This document shows, piece after piece, positions 34,801 to 43,631 of a stretch of 64,000 bases of DNA. This DNA is from Primula veris (Eukaryota > Streptophyta > Magnoliopsida > Ericales > Primulaceae). The DNA is taken from positions 1,309,501-1,373,500 of the forward strand of contig OY821745.1 in the NCBI GenBank assembly GCA_963682055.1. Direction: 5' to 3'. Positions within the stretch are counted from its first letter, which is position 1. The number at the start of each line of letters is the position of its first letter. Made by a program: the position numbers and the translations under genes. Below the pieces are notes generated by a model. That model saw nothing but the letters and a program-made list of their open reading frames with translations. It was not told the origin of the DNA and made no database searches.

Positions 34801-35556
34801 AGGACCATGCGTGTAATTACAGCAAACTATATATCTATTTACAGCATTATGACATATACAGTCCAGAATTTCAGACAAGTTTCAGTTTAGTCCTTGAGTA
34901 ATTTACAGAATAGTTTACAGCTTTCAGAGAATTACAAATCAGTACATACGTTTCAGTTTGTTGCAGATTTAATCCGACAGATTAATACATGTTTTACATA
35001 CCATACCAAAACATATATGTTCACATAAAAAACAGCAAACACGTCGTTTGTTAATATACATGCGACATACTAATTTGAGATACTATCTACAAATATATAT
35101 AACATGCAAGCAGTCAAGCAGACCAAAGCAAAAAAACTAATCATTTGTGTGGGCTAGTATATGTATTATGTACTATTTCATATATATAGTTTGTTACCAA
35201 AGCAAACTATTTAATATATATAACATGCAAACAGTCAACCAGAGCAAAGCAAACAATCAAGCAGCCGTATGTACTATGCATGTACAATTTTCTACAGAGC
35301 ACTATTCATGGTGTGTATAAAAGAATCATTAGTTTACAATCAACGTGTTACCAAACAATTTATAATTCCAGTAATCTATTCAATGGTTCCTGCGGCTGAC
35401 TTTTCACATAGTATTACAAATTTAGTTGTCAAACCGGGATTAAGAATTATTTACCTTATGCACGGTATGTTGGTGAAGGTCGATATAGCAAAATCCTAAT
35501 AAAATCCGGATAAACCTCAAGGTTTATTGAATCTATAATCCGTACTTCGATCTCCG

Positions 35557-35574
35557 AGAGCAGTGCTGATAACG
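35557..35574 (-). promoter_or_regulatory. Primer-binding-site-like sequence
   Basis: The minus strand immediately after the 5' LTR reads CGTTATCAGCACTGCTC. It shares TATCAG with the usual initiator-Met tRNA site of copia elements (TGGTATCAGAGC), but the match is partial, so the tRNA used is uncertain. Confidence 0.55.
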
Positions 35575-35778
35575 TGTTGTAATACACTATTAGCTACGTA
35601 TATAGGGAGACAGAAGTAAAGAGATGGGAGAACGGTATAGTCTTTATTATGAATGAATATCTGAATGAATGTAAAATACAAGACCCCTAACCCTCTTTAT
35701 ATAGATAGAGGGATAGGGTTATAAGCCCACTTGGGCCCATAAAGTACAAGCCCAATAGTCCAATAATATCCTACAACA
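35575..35778 (-). repeat. 5' LTR of copia element
   Basis: 204 bp, bounded by TGTTGTA and TACAACA. It differs from the other LTR by four substitutions and by a 12-bp duplication near ATGAATATCTGAATGAATG. Confidence 0.95.
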
Positions 35779-35981
35779 ATAATATATATATAAGAATAAA
35801 TTCTCTATAGTAAAATGATCGGTCCCAACTCGGCGCAGTTCACAATAAGAATAAATTACATATTATAATATTTCATGATTTTTTATGGTCCCGTCTTAAC
35901 AAATTTGTCTCAATATATGAATAAATTATATATATGTCGTTATATTCAATTTAAAACGATTTAAAATATTTATCGAATGTA

Positions 35982-36634
35982 GTCTGTGATATTGTCTTGA
36001 TTTTTTGAGTTGTCACCATATATTTAACTTGTGGATACGTAATAGCTCGTCCACGTGAACACTTACTTATTGAATCCAAAATAATTTAAATTTGTCATGG
36101 TTAACACTTATTTACATGAATTTTTTGTATTTCTGAACTATCATCATCCGGATTATCTCCCTCCGCCTCTTGTCTAATTCCAGCAACAATTTCTTAGTCT
36201 GTGATATTGTCTTGATTTTTTGAGTTGTCACTATATCTTTTAACTTGCGGGTACGTAGTAACTTGTCCACGTGAACACTTTATTATTGAATCCAAAATAA
36301 TTTAAACTTGTCATGGTTAACACTTATTTACATGAATTTTTTGTATTTCTAAACTCTTATCATCCGGATTATCTCTCTCCGCCTCTTGTCAAATTCGAGC
36401 AACAATTTCTTAGTCTATGATATTGTCTTATTTTTTGAGTTGTCATTATATACTTTAATTTGCGGGTACGTAATAGCCTGTCCACGTGAACACTTTATTG
36501 TTGAATCTAAAATAATTTAAACTTGTTTTGGTTAACACTTATTTACATGAAACTTTTTGTATTTCTCAACTATCATCATCCCAATTATCTTCATGCGCCT
36601 CTTGTCTAATTTCATCAACAATTTCTTCGTCCGT
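35982..36634. repeat. Three tandem copies of a 215-bp unit
   Basis: Units start at 35982, 36197 and 36413 with GTCTGTGATATTGTCTTG or close variants, and share GTCCACGTGAACACTT, GGTTAACACTTATTTACATGAA and GCCTCTTGTC. Divergence between copies is modest and increases in the third. No conserved protein was recognised on either strand; the CACGTG and repeated layout are noted without functional claim. Confidence 0.85.
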
Positions 36635-38104
36635 CAACGCATACAATTGCTATTTTTTTTTTATATATCAATCTCCGCTTATAAATAATGTAATTATAAA
36701 AATATTTTATGCCAAGGTAGCAGTGAATGACGTGGCATGATATCAAAAGACCGACTAAGCCAAAAAATCAACGAATACCGGCGATTAAGTAGCTTTTAAC
36801 GTGCCCACTATAACATAGCAATCGTGTTTTATACTCAACCATTATTCAAACCTATTATATATTTTGAGGGTCCATTAAATTTTATTGAAAGCTTAAAACT
36901 AGGACATATTAAAGACCGTTACATAATACGAAGCATAATATTTAGTGGGGATTATTTAGTGCACTCATTTGTTATATACAGTCTATACTGATATATATAT
37001 ATATATATATATATATAGGCCTTAAAAGTAAAAGAGATGAGAGTGCAATTAAAAAGTCTGTTCTGAATTGAGATATCATTTCACCAATTAATGCTGACAA
37101 AATTAATTAATACTATAAGTATGACAATTTTTTTTTATTTTTTTTTTAAAGATTAAACAAAACTTATATTGATAAGTGAATGCCTAAAATACTTGAAAAA
37201 AACAATTACAATAAATTACATTACATGATGATAGGCTATGAAACTTAATCGCCAACAAAGTTCGAGCTAAGTTTTCAATGTCTACTAATAAAATATTTCT
37301 ACGATGGTTAGTAACATTACTTAACTTGTTCATGCTATTAATTATATAAAACTCAATAATTCTAAAAACTTATCCGAGACTAGACTCAATTCTTTCGTTA
37401 ATTCTAGTATTGCGTTCCAGACACAAACTATATACCGTTGATACGAGTAAACACTTTCCTACCTAGTGTAGCGGATGCCGATTTTACTTTGAAAACTTCA
37501 CTTGACCAACTAACCCGCTCGTTACAAGTCACACATGAACCCATAAATCCAGTTTTTGAATAACCGATAGTTCACGCTCTTCTAGAATGACAACTTTTGT
37601 TTTTCTGAGATAAATGTGATTAGGGCTATATTTTGACGTGTTAGTCTCAATTCCAAAAATTGAATTGAGATAGATATTGAAACTTCAATAAGCTGGATTT
37701 GTTTTGTGTTTGGGACAAAAGAATAAGCTCGTCAAGCTTTATCTGTCCCAATATTTTAATTGTTGTTACATTTTATAGCTAGTTGTAACTTTAAACGAAG
37801 TTATGTTGTGTTCAAGTTTTTCAGAAAGGTTGGCTCGTCCCGCTACAAGCAGCTAACTTTTTCAAGGCTTATTTCGATCTTGTCAACCGAATATGGTCGC
37901 AAAAATTTTCAAGCAGCTAAAATTTTCAAGGCTTTAAACAAAAAAGTAAAACTCTGAGCTTTAAAGCCGAAACCAAATATAATTAGAGAGTGGTGTATAC
38001 ATTTGTTTATGATTAATATATGTTTATGTATGAATGAACTCTAAATTGTTTCCAACTGCAAATTGTTATGTTACCCTTTATCATTTCCTATCCTTGCCAA
38101 CAAT
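36635..38104. other. Intergenic, nothing recognised
   Basis: AT-rich sequence with a (TA)n tract at about 36990-37016. Around 37680-37970 lie GCTTTA/AAGCTTTT-rich stretches resembling a repeat also seen in gene introns and flanks (for example 19255-19450, 49180-49400 and 61200-61370). No gene is supported. Confidence 0.45.
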
Positions 38105-38406
38105 AAAGGGAAAATATCGACGAAACTTGACGTCTACGCATTTGGGGTCGTCCTAATGGAGATCCTTACGGGACGAAAAGCCCTGGAGAAAGCGATGCGT
38201 GGATTGGTCTATTTATTTAGTCCCATGGTTCCATCAAGTCCTGGTAGATAAAGATAATAATACGAAATGCCATAGACCCCAAGAACTAGGTCAAGAAGAA
38301 GATATGTTCGACATTGTTTGCAAGGTTCTCGTGCACCATTGTACGGTCAAGAGCCCTTTCAGAGGCATGACATGGGCAACTTTGTCACCGTATCGAGCCC
38401 TCTCGT
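38105..38406 (+). pseudogene. TMK-type receptor kinase fragment
   Basis: The first frame reads KISTKLDVYAFGVVLMEILTGRKALEKAM, the kinase subdomain IX-X region of TMK/LRR receptor-like kinases. The match then continues in another frame as LVPWFHQVLVDKDN and FDIVCKVLVHHCTVKSPFRG, aligning with the usual WF-x4-DK and C-T-x3-P-x2-R pattern. It lacks the N-terminal catalytic lobe, the catalytic loop and the extracellular domain. It has at least one frameshift near 38200 and no intron or start. It is a dead duplicated fragment. Confidence 0.8.
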
Positions 38407-38545
38407 AGTGCATTTAACAATATAAAAAAAAAGTATTTATTGTCATGACAAGCAATTGTAAATAATCAAACTTACGAAATTGTATGTATATAGCATATAT
38501 AGGCTTCTTATTCAATGAATCTTTTTACAAAATAACACCTTGCAT

Positions 38546-38731
38546 TAGGGGTGGGCAAAAAATCCGCAAACCCGCCCCGTAACCCAATCCGCACGGATTG
38601 GGGCGGATTGGGGCGGGTTGGGTGTCAAAAAAAGTTAAATCCGCCCCGTCCCAATCCGTAAAAAAATTCATGGGTTGGGTTAGAGTTGGGGTTTCCAAAC
38701 CGCGGGTTAATCCACCTCAACCCGTTTCAAT

Positions 38732-38769
<38 letters not shown>

Positions 38770-39472
38770 TTTCTCAAGATCTTTTTTAATAAGAGTTTCT
38801 ATATTATAATAGTATTGATTTAAGAAAAATTATATATATAGACAAAAAATCTTTGGATTGTCCAAACTTAAGCTTAATGATTTGATTGATATATTGTCTT
38901 ATAAATTCAATGTATTATCTCGTACTTACAAAAAGAAAGAATTTTTAATCTGGGTCTAGGTAGTATGGGTGGTTAATTTATTTTTAAAAACTTTATTTGT
39001 AATTGAAGTATAGTCAAATATGAAGTTATATAAAGTTATTACGAAATCTGTAGCTATTGAACTTGTGGATTCAATTAGCTATTGAACTTTATTTTGATTA
39101 TGTTGATGAATAACAATTTGTTTTGTTTTGTTTTGTTTTAGTTTTGTTATTTGTTCCGAACATTCTAAACGTATTTTGGTTGGCTTTTAATTTATATTTC
39201 TATTTGAATTTTTTTTTTAAAATATTTAGGTAAATTATGCGAAATAATGAAAAATTAATGACTAAAATGAAAATTCAAGAAACAACCCGCACCCAATCCG
39301 CCCCGCTTGATAATGGGTTGGGTTGAGTTGGGTTGGGGTTTTAATTATAATGGGTTGGGTTGGGTTGGGATTTGAATTTCACTAATCCGCCCCAATCCGT
39401 CCCGCCATTTATTTTACGGGGCGGGTTAGGATTGAGACCAATCCGCCCCAATCCGCCCCGTGCCCACCCCTA
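38546..39472. mobile_element. Non-autonomous hAT element
   Basis: 927 bp with terminal inverted repeats TAGGGGTGGGCA/TGCCCACCCCTA and an exact 8-bp target duplication CCTTGCAT (38538-38545 and 39473-39480). The ends are rich in CCGCCCC/GGGTTGGG subterminal motifs, the centre is AT-rich, and a (TA)n tract lies at about 38738-38765. There is no transposase. The intact TIRs and duplication indicate a fairly recent insertion. Confidence 0.92.
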
Positions 39473-39897
39473 CCTTGCATCAATTACTCTTTTAAGTGTT
39501 CTTATATTAACTTTATTCAAAACTATCTTTGTATATTGTAGTATATAGGGGAAGCAAGACCTCTTGTATCAACTAGATAATAATAAAATATATAGGGAGA
39601 AAAGTTTGTTAGATATTATTTTATTATAAATAATATTGGTGAGAAAAATTATTAATAAAATATTATAAAAAGTTACGATAGAGATGTTAAAATAAAGGAA
39701 TCCGTACGAGTATAAAATTAAATTGTTACTTTGAAAGTGAAAAAATGTGTTAGCTTGGGAAAATATAATGTAATTGATCATGTGGTTGCTCTCACTGATC
39801 AAAACTCCACCCAACTTCATATTTGAATAACTTCACACAAAAATTCATTCACATCCATTACTTTATATGTTCCAACATTTCCCAAATAAATAAAATA

Positions 39898-40130
39898 CTA
39901 CATCGTCTGTCTTAAATTATAAAAAAACAATGGGAATACGTACAATTATGTAACGCAAAATTGGTACACTTTAAATGTCGGAATTGTAAATTTCAAAAAT
40001 TATTCATATAATTTAGCATGTTAACCATATGACTAACTTTTAAAATTTACAAATCCGACATTTAAATAACACAAAAATTGCATTATAAAATTACACGTAT
40101 TTCTATTTTTCTTATAAATTGAGACGAAAG
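39898..40130. mobile_element. MITE family A, copy 4
   Basis: It starts ATCGTCTGTCTTAAATTAT, ends ATAAATTGAGACGAAAG, and has inverted inner blocks GTCGGAATTGTAAATTT/AAATTTACAAATCCGAC. Same overall plan as the other family A copies. Confidence 0.6.
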
Positions 40131-40474
40131 AAATATTATTTTCTCTCTCTTATCTCTTACTTAACCGTATAATTACTTATAAAATATAATTGTTTGAGAA
40201 TAAAATAATAAAATATTATATATAAAAAGAATGATAGAGAAGCTGAATTATTGCATACATGTATATAAAGAAGAATATAAAAATGTATGGTTTTTACATC
40301 AAATATAAGAAGAATCATGCAAAATCTATACGGTTGCTCTATCTAAAGTTAATGCTATACCTAGTATGGTAGGGTTTGCTACTACATACTAATCTTTTAT
40401 TTTCTTTATAATCTACTACTTTAATTTAATTTAATTTTTTATAAGTAGAGATGATACTGATGGAAATCTTATTA

Positions 40475-40712
40475 AAACATCCGTATCTGATACATCAAAA
40501 TATATTTTTATTAAAATTTGAGTATTATGATATAAAAAGTGGCATTAATCAATAACCTTATAAATTTACTAAATTTCAGAAAACACAAAATTCACCTATA
40601 TATGAGTAAAGTATATGATTTCCTAGATAAATATAATAGTAATAAACTATCGCGAGTTTCGTATTTGTGTGGTTGTAATATTGTTATGATTATTAAATGA
40701 TAATAAACAATT
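40475..40712 (-). repeat. Dispersed repeat, inverted relative to 47305-47527
   Basis: The reverse complement of this segment aligns with 47305-47527 through GTTTATTATCATTTAAT, CATAACAATATTA, GATAGTTTATTAC, ATTTTGTGTTT and GTATCAGAT. It is an unclassified non-coding dispersed repeat. Confidence 0.55.
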
Positions 40713-40725
40713 TTTATTTTTTTTC

Positions 40726-40945
40726 ATAACAGACCTTCTATTAATCGTAAATAAAAAGTGTGGTCACTGTGGAATATGGCTCCACAGTGACAAGATAAAG
40801 ATAACGATGAAAAGTGAAAAAACGATACCAATAAATTTTCAAATACAACAGAATGGCAAGACCTACAAAACTGCAGAAATAAGGAGAAAAAAGCAATCAA
40901 ACGAAACATCATTTTTTTCAAAAGTTTTCAAAAAAATATTCTACG
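40726..40945. repeat. Dispersed repeat with shared reading frame, copy 1
   Basis: About 220 bp aligning with 52110-52330 with roughly one difference per eight bases. On the plus strand both copies keep an open frame beginning [12 protein letters not shown] and sharing KRKKQSNE-like and SKVFKKI blocks. It may be a fragment of an unrecognised transposon protein. Not a gene on its own. Confidence 0.65.
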
Positions 40946-40965
40946 ATGATCATCACTTTACTCCT

Positions 40966-41163
40966 TATGAAAAGAAATAATATAGGTTTATTATAAGTAA
41001 ATTAATAGAAAATCTGGAATTTTGTGTAAATGTAAACGATTTGTTAAAAGATATAAAATGTGTTTATGAAAAGAAATAATATAGGTTTATTATAAGTAAA
41101 TTAATAGAAAATCTGGAATTTTGTGTAAATGTAAACGATTTGTTAAAAGATATAAAATGTGTT
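40966..41163. repeat. 99-bp perfect tandem duplication
   Basis: Two adjacent copies (40966-41064 and 41065-41163) of a unit starting TATGAAAAGAAATAATATAG. They are identical at every position I compared, so the duplication is recent or an assembly artefact. Confidence 0.88.
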
Positions 41164-41287
41164 AGATTTGAATAAATGGTTAAAAATGCCGGTAATGTTG
41201 GTCTTTTATATTTTTACTTTACACACTAAAACACTATTCACCCGTTGTGATTTATGTAGTGTAGTGTACTATATTTCTTATTTATAT

Positions 41288-41480
41288 TTTACACCGTAAA
41301 ATAATGTTTTATTTAGTGAGAGTCAAAAGCTGTCGCAAATCTGTCACTAATTTAAAAAGTTATCACAAATCTGTCGTAAATTTATTAAACTGTCACAAAT
41401 CCGTCACAAAAATTGTTACTAATAAGCTCGTAACAAAAAATAACGTTACTAATTCCGTCAGTATTTAAGTATTTTTTTTT
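41288..41480. mobile_element. CACTA-like repeat, copy 2
   Basis: Contains multiple CTGTCACAAATC/CTGTCGTAAAT subterminal motifs, AATAAGCTCGTAACAAAA and a T-rich end, in the same order as 905-1082. Probably a non-autonomous CACTA relative; borders approximate. Confidence 0.4.
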
Positions 41481-41942
41481 CTTTTTTTTTTTAGGGTTAG
41501 ATATCATTTTCCAAAGAAAAGATGGTGACAAACAATATGGCATTAGATGAAACTAAGATAGTCACAAGAACTTTGGAATCATGTTTGTGCAAATTCCAAT
41601 GGATACCATATAAACAAGACAATAAAAAAAGCTAAATCTGACTACAATAACAACAAATAATAAAAATATTTCGAGGAAAAGTGCATACTATTACTGTGTA
41701 TTCACGGGCGCACATATTTGACCTTTTTTCCACTCTCCTTTTTTTCTCTGGTTTTAAAAAGAGGAATTTAGAGAATGGTTATCGTATTTTGAAGAGAATT
41801 TCAATTGAATTTCAATTGTATTCCCAATGGTATCCAAGTCTAACAACATTTAAAAAGGGTCAAGATAAATGATAAAAAGTGCATTAACCGACTTGTATAA
41901 GTTCAAAAGTTGTTGTCATTACCATCATCGTAATTAGTTACT

Positions 41943-42182
41943 TACTCTCTCCGTTTCAAATTAATTATTAACGGTAAAACTACGTGCAATTTTGACCGTC
42001 CAATAATTTGTATCAAAATTATCGGAATGAAAATTTTCAAACATTAATCATATAGTTCAAATATTAAATTATATGATTTAGGTTTGAAAATTTTCATTTT
42101 GATAATTTTGATACATGTTATAAGCCGGTTAAAATTACACGTAATTCCGTAAAATATAATTAATTGAGAACGGATTGAGTAA
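41943..42182. mobile_element. MITE family A, copy 5
   Basis: It begins TACTCTCTCCGTTTCAAATT and ends GAGAACGGATTGAGTAA. The inner arms AATTATCGGAATGAAAATTTT and their inverse are clear. The ends are consistent with a TA target duplication, which was not proven. Confidence 0.7.
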
Positions 42183-42285
42183 TATTTATATTAACTTTGG
42201 TTGCAGCGCTATTAATTAAGGATGAACAAGGTAGGTTGGTGGGTTTTTCAAACGTTTAGAGTTTTAGTAGCCCGATTGTGATGAG

Positions 42286-42663
42286 GGTTCGATCATTGCA
42301 ACCTCCAATGTCAGATTAATTATTATTAAAAAAAAATCAAGGATTAAAAACGGACCAGGAGTTTGACATTTGAAATTGGTATTGTGTTACCAATTATGCA
42401 TGGACACGTAAAATAGTTCGTATGCCTATTGCCTTTTGTATCGCTGTTTAGTTAATGTAATTTAATATATGCCTATAGGTTCGATCATTGCAACCTCCAA
42501 TGTCAGATTAATTATTATTAAAAAAAAATCAAGGATTAAAAACGGACCAGGAGTTTGACATTTGAAATTGGTATTGTGTTACCAATTATGCATGGACACG
42601 TAAAATAGTTCGTATGCCTATTGCCTTTTGTATCGCTGTTTAGTTAATGTAATTTAATATATG
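42286..42663. repeat. 186-bp tandem duplication
   Basis: Copies 42286-42471 and 42478-42663, separated by six bases, both starting GGTTCGATCATTGCAACC and ending TTTAATATATG. They are identical at every position compared. It lies just upstream of the 168-residue ORF. Confidence 0.9.
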
Positions 42664-42804
42664 TTGTGAGCATCAGTCACAAAAACCATTTGGACGGAAA
42701 TCTTGAAACACCTACAAATCCTTCCAATTTTTTTTTAAAAAAATCTAAATAATCTTGCAAAAAAATTAATATTAACTTAATCATATTTTAATTTAACAAA
42801 AACC

Positions 42805-43311
42805 ATGGAGAAATATAAGAGGAATGAAAATATATTTACTTTGAGTCATGGCAAACACAACTTAAAATCAGCTAGAAAGAAGCCATCTGTAAACTTTTTT
42901 ACATATCCTTCTGAGAACAGATCTATCCTTAGATTAGCAGACGTTCTTGTTTACAGGTGCAGCGGTGGAAAACATGCGTGCGTTGATTTTATCGGCGTTT
43001 CTCCCTTGGTGGAGTTTGGTATTGGAGAATTTACCGTGGGTCATGCAGCTACTACTGCAGCGGCACCGAAGGTAGAGAAACATGAGAAGGCCTGTCAAGA
43101 CAATCAACACAGTTTCATACCTTTTGCGTTTGATATATTTGAGTTTTTAGCTACTAAGTCTGTTGAAATTCTCAGGAGAGTGCATAAAGTTATGAACAGA
43201 AATATGTTGACTGCAGGTTCGGCTGAATATGTCTTTAGAATGTTAGGATTTACTATTCAAAGAGCACTAGCGGCGCAGTTTATTACCCGATCATCTCAAA
43301 CTCATATGTAA
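42805..43311 (+). CDS. TE-associated conserved plant ORF
   Basis: An intact 168-residue frame with a good start context (AACCATGGA). Residues from about 43 on (RLADVLVYRCSGGKHACVD, then GVSPLVEFG, then ACQDNQHSFIPFAFDIFEFL and VMNRNMLT) match a conserved block that is scattered in plant genomes, usually annotated as hypothetical, auxilin-like or reverse-transcriptase-linked, with the form RPADVLV-x4-GGK. It is best seen as part of a transposon-derived sequence rather than a host gene. The first 40 residues do not match anything I know. No intron or partner frames were recognised. Expression is uncertain. Confidence 0.45.
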   Translation: MEKYKRNENIFTLSHGKHNLKSARKKPSVNFFTYPSENRSILRLADVLVYRCSGGKHACVDFIGVSPLVEFGIGEFTVGHAATTAAAPKVEKHEKACQDNQHSFIPFAFDIFEFLATKSVEILRRVHKVMNRNMLTAGSAEYVFRMLGFTIQRALAAQFITRSSQTHM

Positions 43312-43631
43312 TAATTTTAGTATACTCAGTTTTATTAAAGTTAAATCAACTCGTATGAAAATAATTACATCTTAACATGTTTCCACACCATATGCTAGCT
43401 AAACCAAAAAGGAAAAGACAAAAAGGCAAAACCATTCACCATTGAGGACTATTCAAGTTACAACTTGAAATCATAAAATTAAATAAACCCTTAACCAAAA
43501 CCACAAGTCCCAAATCTGCAATTTACCCTTTAAGAAACACAGACACTGAGCTCACTTCCCAGCTCAAACTCACTCACTCACTCACACACAGTTACACACA
43601 CACACAGTTACACACACATAGATACAGAGAA

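Larger units (their letters stand above)
28841..35574 (-). other. Hairpin-dense interior of the copia element
   Basis: Short perfect inverted repeats follow one another almost without gaps. Examples: 30112-30138 (9-bp stem), 30321-30342 (7), 30703-30730 (8), 30967-31004 (10, inside a 7-bp outer stem 30957-31018), 32068-32158 (nested 7 and 9), 32419-32478 (outer 10, inner 9), 32682-32702 (9), 33033-33052 (8), 33860-33883 (8), 33912-33933 (7). A subset shares an 8-nt loop. By-eye census; no folding energies were computed. Confidence 0.75.
28637..35778 (-). mobile_element. Ty1-copia-type LTR retrotransposon, coding-defective
   Basis: 7142 bp, flanked by 5-bp target duplications ATAAT (28632-28636 and 35779-35783). 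Both LTRs are present and the internal signals show minus-strand orientation: primer-site-like sequence next to the right LTR and polypurine tract next to the left LTR. Remnants of integrase (31.7-31.8 kb), reverse transcriptase end (30.0 kb) and RNase H (29.8-29.9 kb) occur in the copia order, but with stops and frameshifts; the longest minus-strand frame is 139 residues and unrecognised. LTRs differ by four substitutions and one 12-bp indel. The interior is unusually rich in stem-loops (see findings). The element is therefore recent but cannot encode its own proteins, implying mobilisation in trans, or very fast decay. Confidence 0.93.

Noticed and set aside
28637..35778. Retrozyme or ribozyme-bearing element as explanation for the structured interior
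   Set aside because: No hammerhead core (CUGAUGA with GAAA and a third stem) was recognised, and the element has copia pol remnants and is far longer than retrozymes.
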